A DNA stretch of 64,000 nt, from assembly GCA_963771505.1 (NCBI GenBank), contig CAVYTO010000004.1, positions 1 to 64,000 of the forward strand, written 5' to 3'. The translations under genes and the position numbers were made by a program. Below are positions 34,766-44,016 of this stretch, piece by piece. This DNA comes from JAJPHW01 sp963771505. GTDB lineage: Bacteria; Acidobacteriota; Terriglobia; Terriglobales; Acidobacteriaceae. The notes under the pieces are model-generated. The model saw nothing but the letters and a program-made list of their open reading frames with translations. It was not told the DNA's origin and searched no databases. Each line of letters opens with the position of its first letter. The first letter of the stretch is position 1.

Positions 34766-37108
34766 ATGTCTCTTGCGCATAAAGCGTGTTCCTACCTCGC
34801 CGATGGACTATCAGGCGGGAGATTGCGCCGCGACAATGTCTCAGTGAGCTTTCCAATCGGACACGAAAACTATCCGCCGCAAGTCGAGCCAGACCTTTCG
34901 GGGTCAAAGGAGCTTTGTGATCTAAAGCGTCTCGGGAGAGGCACCGCAGTCGCATTCGGGTTTGGAGCGGTGGTGTCCATATTGGTCAATACAGTCTGGG
35001 CGCGAGGCACGCTGCCGACGGTGCTTACGCTGTTTCTGTTGGCGTGGGTCGCGTTCGGTCGCCAGATCCGGGCAGCCACGCAGGTCGTAAAAGAAATACA
35101 ACGGCGAATAAAGGAACTTGAGCAAACATTATCCGAACGAAACACTGCGATTGCCGGACTTCAATCTGAAATTCGCGGCAGAACGATGGCTGAAAAAGAG
35201 CTCGAAGATCGAGAAAGAAGTCTGCGAGATGCCGTGGACGCCGGAGAGTTGGGTGTTTGGCATCGAGACCTCAACACCGGGAATCTCGAATGGAACAAAG
35301 CGTGTCTCGCTCTGTTCGGGTTCCCGCCAGAAACCAAGATCACGCTAAACCAGCTTTTGGAGGTAGTCCACCCAGAAGATTGGATCGCTGTGCATCGGGC
35401 TATCGACGATGCCGTTCTCAATCACACACCCTACGAACACGAATATCGGGTCATCTGGCCCGACGCAAGCGAACACTGGCTCAAGTGCACTGGAATTACC
35501 AGATATGACAATCAGGGGAAGGCGCTGCGGCTGGAAGGCGTCGCCTGCGATATCACCAAGCGCAAGAGAGTCGAAATAACGCTTCGCGATAACGAAGAAC
35601 TTCTCCGGCTACTGTTGGATGGAATCGGGGATTACGCCATCTACATGCTTGATCCGCAGGGCCACATCGCCAGTTGGAATACCGGCGCTGCGCGCATTAA
35701 GGGTTACACCACAAGCGAAGTCATCGGCCAGCCCATTTCAATGTTTTATACGCTGGAAGACCAGGCGCGGGACGTTGCCGGCCAAGCCATTCACGATGCA
35801 CTGGCTTTCGGCCGCTTTGAGGCAGAAGGGCAACGCATCCGTAAGGATGGCTCCATCTTCTGGGCGCACGTGCTTATCCTTCCCATGTTCGATGCAGAAG
35901 GCAAACTTCGGGGATTCTCGAAAGTTTTGCAAGACATCAGCGCACGCAAAAGAATCGAGGAAGCGCTCAGCGAACAGGCTGTCGTGCTCGACCTGACGCA
36001 GGTCTTTGTGCGCGATCTCGAGAGCCGGATTGTTTTGTGGAATGCGGGATCAGTTAAGTTCTACGGATTCTCAAAGGCCGAAGCGCTCGGCCAGATTTCG
36101 CACGCGCTACTACGAACCAAGTTTTCTGCGCCGCTTACTTCCATCGAGCGCCAGCTTGAAAAAGACGGTTTCTGGGAGGGTGAACTCACACATCGGCGAA
36201 AAGATGGCAGCACCATGGTCGTCACCAGCACGTGGTTGCTACAGCGCGACGCCAAAGGCCGCCCGTTTCGCATTCTCGAAACCAACACCGACATTACGCA
36301 GAGAAAGAAGGACGAGCAGGAAATTCGCCGCCTGCAAGATGAAACAGAACGGCGAGTGGTCGAGCGCACCGCCCAACTGCAAGCCGCGAACCATGAACTG
36401 GAAGCGTTTACCTATTCTGTCGCACATGACCTGAGGGCGCCGCTGCGCCACATAGCTGGGTTTTCTGGGATTGTTCTCGAAGAATTCGGCGAGGTTGTGG
36501 CGCCCGAGGCGAGGCACTACCTGAATCGCATCCACGAAGGCACCAAGCGTATGGGTCAATTGGTTGACGAGATGCTGAATCTCGCGCGGGTCGGCCGCCA
36601 TGCGCTCGATCTTCGCCCTACGCCGCTCAACGATGTTGTGCGAGATCTGCTGCCCATGTTCCAGGCCGACTGCATTGGGCGACGGGTAGATTGGAACATC
36701 GCCAACCTTCCAACTGTGGACTGCGATCCGATTTTGGTCAAGCAAGTGTTTCAGAACCTGTTGGCGAATTCCCTGAAATTTACTCGTACGCGTTCGGCCG
36801 CGACCATCGAAGTTGGTTGCGAAGCCGGCTCCGGGCAAACAACCATGTTTGTTCGCGACAACGGGGTTGGATTCAACATGAAGTACGCCGATAAGCTGTT
36901 CGGCGTGTTTCAACGTTTGCACCGGGCCGAAGAGTTCGAAGGCACTGGTGTGGGTCTGGCGACTGTCGCCCGGATCGTTCGAAAACACGGCGGCTCGATT
37001 TGGGCGGACTCGACACTCGATGGTGGAGCAACTTTTTATTTCACACTTGGAGCTTCGCGAGAAGCAGACTTCCGCGAGAATCTGCAGGCCGTAGGAGTAC
37101 ACGCATGA
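34766..37108 (+). CDS. Membrane-bound PAS sensor histidine kinase, first gene of phosphorelay operon
   Basis: A kinase of about 780 residues: two membrane helices (about 59-98), a short coiled coil, three PAS domains (roughly 150-270, 275-395 and 400-520; the PAC ends read EGVACDITKRKR, KVLQDISARKR and ETNTDITQRKK), then HisKA with the phospho-acceptor in YSVAHDLRAPLRHIAGFS and HATPase_c with FQNLLANSLKFTR, RDNGVGFNMKYADKLF and GTGVGLATVARIV. PAS2 may bind a small ligand or redox cofactor. The start is uncertain: an ATG at 34766 is used, while the frame is open to a TTG at 34607 and no ribosome-binding site decides. Its stop overlaps the next gene by ATGA. Confidence 0.9.
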   Translation: MSLAHKACSYLADGLSGGRLRRDNVSVSFPIGHENYPPQVEPDLSGSKELCDLKRLGRGTAVAFGFGAVVSILVNTVWARGTLPTVLTLFLLAWVAFGRQIRAATQVVKEIQRRIKELEQTLSERNTAIAGLQSEIRGRTMAEKELEDRERSLRDAVDAGELGVWHRDLNTGNLEWNKACLALFGFPPETKITLNQLLEVVHPEDWIAVHRAIDDAVLNHTPYEHEYRVIWPDASEHWLKCTGITRYDNQGKALRLEGVACDITKRKRVEITLRDNEELLRLLLDGIGDYAIYMLDPQGHIASWNTGAARIKGYTTSEVIGQPISMFYTLEDQARDVAGQAIHDALAFGRFEAEGQRIRKDGSIFWAHVLILPMFDAEGKLRGFSKVLQDISARKRIEEALSEQAVVLDLTQVFVRDLESRIVLWNAGSVKFYGFSKAEALGQISHALLRTKFSAPLTSIERQLEKDGFWEGELTHRRKDGSTMVVTSTWLLQRDAKGRPFRILETNTDITQRKKDEQEIRRLQDETERRVVERTAQLQAANHELEAFTYSVAHDLRAPLRHIAGFSGIVLEEFGEVVAPEARHYLNRIHEGTKRMGQLVDEMLNLARVGRHALDLRPTPLNDVVRDLLPMFQADCIGRRVDWNIANLPTVDCDPILVKQVFQNLLANSLKFTRTRSAATIEVGCEAGSGQTTMFVRDNGVGFNMKYADKLFGVFQRLHRAEEFEGTGVGLATVARIVRKHGGSIWADSTLDGGATFYFTLGASREADFRENLQAVGVHA

Positions 37109-37563
37109 CCATGCCCGAAGTAGACATTCTGCTGGTTGACGACAGCCAGGAAGACCTGGATCTGGTGCTGCATGCGTTGCGCCGGGAAAACCTGGCCAAT
37201 AACATTTCAACCGTACGCGACGGCGAAGAAGCGCTGGATTTCATCTTCTGCCGTGGACAGTTCAGCGAGCGCTCCATGGGCCATCCGCCCAAACTCATCC
37301 TGCTCGACTGGAAGCTGCCGAAGATCGATGGGAGCGAAGTCTTAGCGGAACTAAAAAAGGATGCTCGCACCCGTGCTATTCCAGTTGTTGTGATGACATC
37401 GTCGCGCGAGGAGCGCGACTTGATTCGCGGATACCAGCTTGGAGCGAACAGCTATGTACAAAAACCGGTGGATTTTGCGCAATTCCGCGAAACCGTGAAA
37501 ACGCTGGGCATGTACTGGCTGGTTGTGAATCAGTCCGTGCCGCGACCGGTGAATGTTTCATGA
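37105..37563 (+). CDS. Single-domain response regulator, Rcp1-type
   Basis: A 152-residue receiver of the cyanobacterial Rcp1 kind, with the long loop between beta3 and alpha3 (CRGQFSERSMGHPPK). Acidic residues are in ILLVDDSQED, the phospho-Asp in LILLDWKLPK, the Thr in VVVMTSS and the Lys in SYVQKPVDF. GTAGGAGTACACGC precedes the ATG at 37105, which overlaps the kinase stop. It is the probable direct target of the upstream PAS kinase and lacks any output domain. It overlaps the next gene by four bases too. Confidence 0.93.
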   Translation: MTMPEVDILLVDDSQEDLDLVLHALRRENLANNISTVRDGEEALDFIFCRGQFSERSMGHPPKLILLDWKLPKIDGSEVLAELKKDARTRAIPVVVMTSSREERDLIRGYQLGANSYVQKPVDFAQFRETVKTLGMYWLVVNQSVPRPVNVS

Positions 37564-38756
37564 GCAGCGCACCGGGAGTTGCAGTCACCATCAACCCAGA
37601 TCTCAGCGTCCTTCCCGTCCGGCAAGTTTCGCTAAAGGTACTGATGGTCGAAGACAATCCCTTCGACCACGAACTGGTCCTACACGAGTTGAACCGAAGT
37701 GGTTTCGCGATCGAAAAGACGCTGGTGAGGACTGCCGCCGAATTTGTGACTCAAGTCAGGCAAGAACGCCCCGAGATCGTGCTCGCCGACTACAACCTGG
37801 GCGATTGGACTGGAGTTGAAGCCGTCGCCATCCTGAAACAAGAAAACCTGGACATCCCTGTGATTCTGGTTTCTGGCGCGCTCGGGGAGGTTGCGGCGGT
37901 GGAGTGTATCAAGCAGGGCGTAACCGATTACGTCTTAAAAGACTCTTTGACCCGATTGCCACTCGTGATGCGCCGCGCCCTGCATGAGAAGGAATTGTCA
38001 CGTGAAAGCAAGCGCGCACAGCGAGATTTGGCAGCCAAAGTGGAAGAACTGGCACGATCCAACGAGGACCTCGAACAATTCGCATATGTGGCTTCGCATG
38101 ACCTTCAGGAACCGTTGCGGATGGTGGCGACCTACGCCCAGTTGATCGAAGAGCGGTATGCCGACAAGCTTGACGATAACGGCCGCAAATACGTCGGCTA
38201 CGCCGTCGACGGGGCAGTACGAATGCAGGCCCTGATCAAAGATCTTCTGGCCTTCTCCCGCTGTGGTCGTCCGGGCATGGAAGCGGGGCCGGTGGATTGC
38301 AACCAGATCGTGCAACGAGTGCTCGTGAATCTCCAGATCGCAATTACACAGAGCGGCGCATTCATCTTGCCCGCCAATCTCCCAAACGTTTGGGGTAACT
38401 CTTCGCAGTTGGAGCATGTCTTTCAAAATCTGATCAGTAACGCCATCAAATTTCGCGGGGAACGCCCCCCGCGAATCTCAATAGGTGCTGCCAAACAGGA
38501 CGAAGAATGGGCATTCTCCGTGGAAGACAACGGCATTGGAGTTCTGCCCGAGTTTGCCGAAACAATTTTCTGCGTTTTTAAGCGGCTGCACACTCGCACC
38601 GAATATCCCGGCAATGGAATTGGACTGTCAATCTGCAAAAAAATTGTCGAGCGCCATGGGGGAAGAATCTGGGTTGCATCCTGGCCCGGGCCGGGAACGA
38701 AAATCTGTTTCACTCTGCCCGATGCGGTAGCCCGAGGGGAAGAAAAGCAGCCATGA
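37560..38756 (+). CDS. Receiver-histidine kinase hybrid (REC N-terminal)
   Basis: A 398-residue soluble kinase: receiver at residues 25-145 (LKVLMVEDNPFDHEL, phospho-Asp in IVLADYNLGD, Lys in YVLKDSLTR), a linker helix, HisKA with His in YVASHDLQEPLRMVATYAQL and HATPase_c with NLISNAIKFRGE, VEDNGIGVLPEFA and GNGIGLSICKKIV. It has no membrane segment or PAS domain, so its input is most likely phosphorylation of its own receiver. The Gly-rich ATP lid is followed by QR-type PGTKICFTL ends. It overlaps the genes on both sides by ATGA, which fixes it as one step in a relay. Confidence 0.92.
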   Translation: MSSAPGVAVTINPDLSVLPVRQVSLKVLMVEDNPFDHELVLHELNRSGFAIEKTLVRTAAEFVTQVRQERPEIVLADYNLGDWTGVEAVAILKQENLDIPVILVSGALGEVAAVECIKQGVTDYVLKDSLTRLPLVMRRALHEKELSRESKRAQRDLAAKVEELARSNEDLEQFAYVASHDLQEPLRMVATYAQLIEERYADKLDDNGRKYVGYAVDGAVRMQALIKDLLAFSRCGRPGMEAGPVDCNQIVQRVLVNLQIAITQSGAFILPANLPNVWGNSSQLEHVFQNLISNAIKFRGERPPRISIGAAKQDEEWAFSVEDNGIGVLPEFAETIFCVFKRLHTRTEYPGNGIGLSICKKIVERHGGRIWVASWPGPGTKICFTLPDAVARGEEKQP

Positions 38757-39196
38757 GGCCTAAGCGAGTAACGGTTCTGTTGGTGGACGATAACCCAGCC
38801 GACAGTGATCTCATGTCGGACGTGTTATCGAACGAGACAAATGCCTCTGTCGTTTACACGGCGCCCGACGGTGTGGAAGCGTTGGCCTACTTGAGGCAGC
38901 AAGAGCCGTTCTGTGATGCGACATCGCCCGATTTGATCCTGCTCGACCTCAATCTTCCCAGGAAAGATGGTCGCGCGGTGCTCGGCGAAATAAGAAGCGA
39001 TCCGGAACTTTGGCTCACACCGGTGGTAATTTTCAGTGCGTCGCAGGCGGATTCGGACATTGCCTCCGCCTACGAGTTGGGCGCAAATAGCTATGTGAGC
39101 AAGCCTGGGACTTTACCGGAATTCCGGGCAACGGTCGCCACGCTTGCGAAGTTTTGGTTCCACTGCGCTTGTTTCTTGGAGAGAGAAAACCTATGA
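38753..39196 (+). CDS. Single-domain response regulator
   Basis: A 147-residue Rcp1-like receiver. VLLVDDNPAD has the acidic pair, LILLDLNLPRKDG the phospho-Asp, VVIFSAS the Ser/Thr and SYVSKPGT the Lys. It sits between the two receiver-kinase hybrids and overlaps both neighbours by four bases. The C-terminal tail contains two cysteines (FWFHCACFLE) not seen in the sister receivers; their meaning is unknown. It presumably shuttles phosphoryl groups between kinases, as in other multistep relays. Confidence 0.92.
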   Translation: MRPKRVTVLLVDDNPADSDLMSDVLSNETNASVVYTAPDGVEALAYLRQQEPFCDATSPDLILLDLNLPRKDGRAVLGEIRSDPELWLTPVVIFSASQADSDIASAYELGANSYVSKPGTLPEFRATVATLAKFWFHCACFLERENL

Positions 39197-40797
39197 ATGA
39201 ACATTCGTCGCACGTTTTGCTGATCGAAGACAATCCCGGGGATGCCGACTTGATTCGACTGCGTCTGGTGGAAGCCAACTCCGATGTCAGCGTTTCCTGT
39301 GCTAACCGTTTGTCGGATGGATTGGCGTCACTGCACGACCATCCGCCGGCCGTGGTTCTGCTTGATCTGAATCTGCCCGACAGCCACGGAGCGGAAACCT
39401 TTCGCAATGTACTCAGCAAGGCTCCGGGCGTTCCGGTGGTGGTGCTGTCCGGTCAGGACGACGAAGAACTGGCAGTGAAGGCAGTCCACCAAGGAGTGCA
39501 GGATTATCTGGTGAAAGGGAATTTTGACAGCCGCCAACTCGGACGAACGATTCGCTACGCTGTAGAACGGCAAGCTTTGCTTACATCCCTGGACATCAGC
39601 CGCAAACAGCAACTGCAATTTAAAGACGAATTCCTTTCGCATGTTTCGCATGAACTGCGCACCCCGCTGACTTGCATCCATCAATTTGTCACGCTGATGC
39701 TGGACGGAATTGCAGGAGGAATATCCGGTGAACAGCGCGAGCACCTGACCACAGTTCTCAAGAGCGTGAACCAACTTCGCAACATGATTGGCGATCTGCT
39801 GGAGGCGACGCGGGCAGAATCGCGAAAGCTGCGCATGGATACGCGGTGCGTCTCTTTGAGTTCGGTTGCGCGTCAGGCGGTATCCATGCTGCAAACTACA
39901 GCCAGGGAAAAAGGGGTTGGCCTGGAAATGGCGGTGGACAGCAGGGTTCCGTTGGTCCATGCCGACCCGGACCGCGTTATGCAAGTGCTAGTGAACCTGG
40001 TCGACAACGCCATTAAGTTCACTCCGGCGAATGGCTCAGTGATGGTGAAGGCGTGCATGGTCGAAGCGGATCCCGCGTTTGTTTATGTTTCGGTCGCTGA
40101 TACCGGTCGGGGAATTAGTCCCGAAGCTCGTGCTTTGGTGTTCGAGCGCATGTATCAGGATCCGAACTCGACCGACAATAGCCGTAAGGGCCTCGGGCTG
40201 GGTCTTTATATCGCGCGAGAACTCATACGCCTTCACGGCGGCAGAATATGGGTGGAGAGCCAACCCGGGCATGGAAGCGTATTCACATTTACCATTCCAG
40301 TGTTGTCGCTCAAACAACTGCTGCTGCCGATCGTTACCACCCAAAACCAATTACGTGAAGACTTCACGCTGATTAGAGTGGCCATCGCGCCGGTGCCGGG
40401 CACTAATCCAGGAGTGTGGGCGGATGTACGTTCGAGGTGTGTTGACATCCTGCAACGTTGCATCTATCCCGACCGCGACGTTCTGCTGCCGCCGCTCGCC
40501 CAGAGTGCGGTGCGCGACGATTTCGTGATTGTCGCCTCCGCCAATGCGACGGGAGGCAGTATCCTTGCCACCCGGCTGCGACGGCAGTTAGAAGACTGCC
40601 ACGAAATCGCGAGCCAGGCAGCCTTCAGTGTCACGTCGATCCCTGTTTCATTCGCCGCCAACCGCGACGCGTCGTTGCCTGATCAGGTGCAATCGCTCGC
40701 CGACCACATTAACAAAACTGTCATGGCGGATATGGACGATAGCGGCCGAAATGATTCCCTAAAACAACAAACTAATGCAAATTCGCACCAATCATAA
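39193..40797 (+). CDS. Receiver-histidine kinase hybrid with C-terminal degenerate GGDEF-like extension
   Basis: A 534-residue protein: receiver (residues 8-125; HVLLIEDNPGDADL, AVVLLDLNLPDSHG, DYLVKGNFDSR), HisKA with His in FLSHVSHELRTPLTCIHQ, HATPase_c with NLVDNAIKFTPANG, VADTGRGISPEARALVF and GLGLYIARELIRLHGG, then about 150 further residues. In that extension VRDDFVIVASANATGGSIL followed by ATRLRRQLEDC resembles the strand-turn-helix of GGDEF domains without the GG(D/E)EF residues, so it is probably an inactive, regulatory fold. The ATG at 39193 overlaps the preceding stop (ATGA); the frame opens earlier at 39154. Confidence 0.9.
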   Translation: MNEHSSHVLLIEDNPGDADLIRLRLVEANSDVSVSCANRLSDGLASLHDHPPAVVLLDLNLPDSHGAETFRNVLSKAPGVPVVVLSGQDDEELAVKAVHQGVQDYLVKGNFDSRQLGRTIRYAVERQALLTSLDISRKQQLQFKDEFLSHVSHELRTPLTCIHQFVTLMLDGIAGGISGEQREHLTTVLKSVNQLRNMIGDLLEATRAESRKLRMDTRCVSLSSVARQAVSMLQTTAREKGVGLEMAVDSRVPLVHADPDRVMQVLVNLVDNAIKFTPANGSVMVKACMVEADPAFVYVSVADTGRGISPEARALVFERMYQDPNSTDNSRKGLGLGLYIARELIRLHGGRIWVESQPGHGSVFTFTIPVLSLKQLLLPIVTTQNQLREDFTLIRVAIAPVPGTNPGVWADVRSRCVDILQRCIYPDRDVLLPPLAQSAVRDDFVIVASANATGGSILATRLRRQLEDCHEIASQAAFSVTSIPVSFAANRDASLPDQVQSLADHINKTVMADMDDSGRNDSLKQQTNANSHQS

Positions 40798-40811
40798 GGA
40801 GAAGAATAGCC

Positions 40812-41222
40812 ATGCAAAAACCGAAAATACTGATTGTTGATGACGATCCAGACCTGCGCCGCGGACTAAATCTGCGGCTTCGGGCCAACCACTACGACAC
40901 GGCCTATGCGACCGACGGCTTCACCGCCATGGCGATGGCACAAAAAGAGCATCCCGATCTGATCATTCTGGACATCGGCCTGCCAGCCGGGGACGGCTTT
41001 GTTGTGCTGGAACGGCTGCAACAGGTAGCGTCACTCTCTTGTGTTCCCGTGATTGTGCTGACCGCGCGCGATCCGCAAAATAATCGGGAACGTATTCTGA
41101 AAGCGGGAGCTACAGCGTTTTTTCAGAAGCCAGCCGATAACGCCGAACTCATGAGTGCAATCCACGCGGCTCTCACCCAAACCTGGCCCGCCAGCCACGG
41201 GGTTTCCGCCGGAAGCAGTTAG
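40812..41222 (+). CDS. Single-domain response regulator, last gene of phosphorelay operon
   Basis: A 136-residue CheY-like receiver: ILIVDDDPDLRRG, LIILDIGLPAGDG (phospho-Asp), VIVLTARD (Thr) and FFQKPADN (Lys). AAGGAGAAGAATAGCC precedes the ATG, 14 bases after the previous stop. It resembles the OmpR-type receiver more than the Rcp1 type of the other two, so it may be the terminal acceptor. There is no DNA-binding domain, so the operon's output must pass through protein contacts or a regulator encoded elsewhere. Confidence 0.92.
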   Translation: MQKPKILIVDDDPDLRRGLNLRLRANHYDTAYATDGFTAMAMAQKEHPDLIILDIGLPAGDGFVVLERLQQVASLSCVPVIVLTARDPQNNRERILKAGATAFFQKPADNAELMSAIHAALTQTWPASHGVSAGSS

Positions 41223-41310
41223 AGTTTCGCGCTCAACACATAACAACCGCATTCGATTCATGACTCGCAGTAACGGCCCGCATGGGCTACAGTGACAGGG
41301 GGGGCGAGTC

Positions 41311-41781
41311 ATGAATTTTTCTTTGGCGCTGGCGTTTGGCATTGGCGTCGCGGCGGGGTTGCGCACGATGACCGCCCCGGCTGCGGTCGCCTGGGCGGCC
41401 CATCTCGGCTGGTTCGATCTTGCAGGCACACCTTTCGCTCTAATGGCGACCACTTGGGCCGTGGTGATCCTCACGATTTGCGCGATTGGTGAGTATGCCG
41501 CCGACCTGATGCCCAAGACCCCGGCTCGCACCGCGCCGGGCCCGCTCGTTGCACGAGCGCTCTCCGGAATGCTCTGTGGAGCTTGTCTCGCTTACGGCGG
41601 CTCCGCTTCGCCGATGTTTGGCGGGTTGGCGGGACTCATGGGTGCGATGGCCGGAGCATTCGGCGGCTACAAAGCTCGAACGGAATTGGTTCGCGCTTTG
41701 CATGTACCGGACTTTGCGGTCGCTGTCCCCGAAGACTTGATCGCCGCCGGAGTCGCCTTCCTCTTAGTCTCGCGGTATTGA
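41311..41781 (+). CDS. DUF4126 membrane protein
   Basis: A 156-residue protein with about five membrane helices. The pattern GIGVAAGLRTMTAPAAVAW at the start, then EYAADLMPKTPARTAPGPL and GGLAGLMGAMAGAFGGYKAR, is that of DUF4126, whose function is unknown. AADLMPKTPARTxPGPLxAR is the most conserved stretch. It follows the phosphorelay operon by 88 bases on the same strand but is probably independent. It is convergent with the catalase gene. Confidence 0.88.
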   Translation: MNFSLALAFGIGVAAGLRTMTAPAAVAWAAHLGWFDLAGTPFALMATTWAVVILTICAIGEYAADLMPKTPARTAPGPLVARALSGMLCGACLAYGGSASPMFGGLAGLMGAMAGAFGGYKARTELVRALHVPDFAVAVPEDLIAAGVAFLLVSRY

Positions 41782-41827
41782 CGAACCCAGTCATGGCGAT
41801 CGGCTGGATCGTTTAGATTAAGAGCAG

Positions 41828-43912
41828 TCACGACTGCATTTCGCGGTCCCAAAAACGCCCCTTCCGCGCTGCTGCGATGAAGTTCTTTACTCCGGGTTTC
41901 CCGTCCAGCTTCAGCAATCCCGGACCCTCTTCAACCGCCGCCTTCTTCGCTAACCCATCCGATCCTGCCCAGCCCACAGTCTTGCAGTGACGTTTCGCGT
42001 CCATCAAAAAGCTAACCGCATCAGGATCTTCGGCGAGCGTTTGGTCGCCGTGTTCCCCGGTCAGCACTGCAACCGCGTCAAACAAAACTGACGGAGAACC
42101 GCGAAGCGCATGATCGGCGGGATGCCTTTTGCCGGCAGAATCCACTTCACCCTGAATCTTGGCCGCCAGAATCGCCGCTTTTCCTCTTTCTTTGGCGATG
42201 GCGGAAACGAGCGCTTCCTTCATCTCCGCCTTGAATCCTGTCCCAAGAAGTATCGCCACCTTCCTGCCTGCCATGCTGTCTTCATATTTCCCGTACAGGC
42301 GCAAGGCGGGACTGGGTTTAAGATCGATCGGGTCCCGAGCCGGAGTCGCTTCTGTCGTCGACCCATTCACGCCGAGACCGTTGCGCACGTGCTCAGCAAG
42401 ATTTTCGTCAATGACCTCCAAATGCCCCAGGATGCGCATCCGAATTGCCTCGGTTTCAACCTTTGATAGTTCAAACGTAAGGGCCTGTCCAAGGTGCCGC
42501 TGTTCCGGTTCGGTGATAGATCGATAGAACATTCTTGCCTGCGAATAATGGTCAGCGAAGGTCTCCGAGCGGACCCTGACCGCGCCACCGTTCACTGGGC
42601 GATCCGAAGTTCTAAATCCATCCGCGTTGGACTCGCGCGGTCCGTCATGATCCAGCGAGTTAGGCTCGTAACTTACGCGACCCTTGGGAACCTGCATCTG
42701 GTGAATGCCGTCACGTTGAAAATTCGCGAACGGACATTTCGGAGCGTTGACGGGAATCTGGTGAAAATTTGGTCCACCCAGGCGGCTTAGCTGCGTATCA
42801 AGATAGGACATCAACCGCCCTTGCAGCAAGGGATCTTCAGAGAAGTCAATGCCCGGAACCACGTGACTAGGGCAAAATGCGACCTGTTCGGTTTCGGCGA
42901 AGAAATTGTCTGGATTACGGTTCAGTACGAGTTTGCCGACCATTTGCAGCGGGACAAACTCCTCTGGAATGACTTTCGTGGCATCGAGAACGTCAAACTC
43001 GAAGCGGTCTGCGGTTTTTTGATCAAAAACCTGCAGGCCCAACTCGTACTCGGGGAAATCTCCGGACTCAATCGACTCCCACAGGTCGCGACGATGGAAA
43101 TCAGGGTCTGCGCCGCTGATCTTTACGGCTTCGTCCCATGCGACAGAAGAAGTGCCGAGCTTAGGTCGCCAGTGGAATTTTACAAACTGCGAATTTCCCT
43201 CAGCATTGACAAGGCGAAACGTGTGAATGCCGAAGCCCTCCATCATTCGGAGTGAGCGTGGTATGGCTCGGTCGGACATGACCCACATAATCATGTGCAA
43301 CGATTCTGGCATTAAAGAAATAAAATCCCAGAACGTGTCGTGGGCTGACGCTGCTTGGGGAAAACCGCGATCCGGCTCGATTTTCACAGAGTGGATGAGG
43401 TCCGGGAACTTGATCGCATCCTGAATAAAAAACACTGGAATGTTATTGCCAACTAAATCGAAGTTTCCTTCGGAGGTGTAAAACTTCACGGCAAATCCAC
43501 GGACATCGCGGGCGAGATCAGTCGATCCGCGCTCCCCGGCAACCGTGGAGAACCGCACGAATACGGGGGTCTTCACTTTAGGGTCGGAGAGAAATGCAGC
43601 CCTCGTGAGCTTGGACAAAGACGAGTAAGGTTGAAAATACCCGTGCGCACCTGCTCCTCGAGCGTGGACAATCCGCTCTGGAATACGTTCGTGGTCAAAG
43701 TGGGTGATCTTTTCCCGAAGAATGAAATCTTCTAGCAGGGTCGGTCCGCGGTCCCCGGCTTTCAGCGAATTCTGGTTGTCCGAGATCGGCAGGCCCTGGT
43801 TTGTTGTGAGTTTATTCTCAGGCGAGGTCGATTGTTGATGGAGCTCTCCGCCAGCGACTGCCGCAGTACGTGCCTGGGTCTTGCCACTCTTCCTGGACGT
43901 TTTCATATTCAT
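41828..43912 (-). CDS. katE: Large-subunit catalase HPII
   Basis: A 694-residue heme catalase. The catalytic His lies in RIPERIVHARGAGAHGYFQ, the Asn in LVGNNIPVFFIQDA, and the proximal Tyr heme ligand in GRLMSYLDTQLSRLGGPNFH. The C-terminal 150 residues (GRKVAILLGTGFKAEMKEAL onwards) form the flavodoxin/DJ-1-like domain found only in large-subunit clade 2 catalases. The first 45 residues are Lys/Ser/Gln-rich. It decomposes H2O2, usually in stationary phase. Divergent from the DNA ligase gene, with about 100 bases between. Confidence 0.97.
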   Translation of the reverse strand: MNMKTSRKSGKTQARTAAVAGGELHQQSTSPENKLTTNQGLPISDNQNSLKAGDRGPTLLEDFILREKITHFDHERIPERIVHARGAGAHGYFQPYSSLSKLTRAAFLSDPKVKTPVFVRFSTVAGERGSTDLARDVRGFAVKFYTSEGNFDLVGNNIPVFFIQDAIKFPDLIHSVKIEPDRGFPQAASAHDTFWDFISLMPESLHMIMWVMSDRAIPRSLRMMEGFGIHTFRLVNAEGNSQFVKFHWRPKLGTSSVAWDEAVKISGADPDFHRRDLWESIESGDFPEYELGLQVFDQKTADRFEFDVLDATKVIPEEFVPLQMVGKLVLNRNPDNFFAETEQVAFCPSHVVPGIDFSEDPLLQGRLMSYLDTQLSRLGGPNFHQIPVNAPKCPFANFQRDGIHQMQVPKGRVSYEPNSLDHDGPRESNADGFRTSDRPVNGGAVRVRSETFADHYSQARMFYRSITEPEQRHLGQALTFELSKVETEAIRMRILGHLEVIDENLAEHVRNGLGVNGSTTEATPARDPIDLKPSPALRLYGKYEDSMAGRKVAILLGTGFKAEMKEALVSAIAKERGKAAILAAKIQGEVDSAGKRHPADHALRGSPSVLFDAVAVLTGEHGDQTLAEDPDAVSFLMDAKRHCKTVGWAGSDGLAKKAAVEEGPGLLKLDGKPGVKNFIAAARKGRFWDREMQS

Positions 43913-44016
43913 AATTTCTTTCTTGTTTTAGGGTTTCGCTGTGATGCCGTAGCCGAAGTTCCAGTTGGCGACGTTTTTCAGTTGAACTGAATTGCGCGAC
44001 GGGTGACGGTTGACCG

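Noticed and set aside
36239..37210. 323-codon minus-strand frame over kinase and receiver
   Set aside because: Antisense of two certain signalling genes; no recognisable domain.
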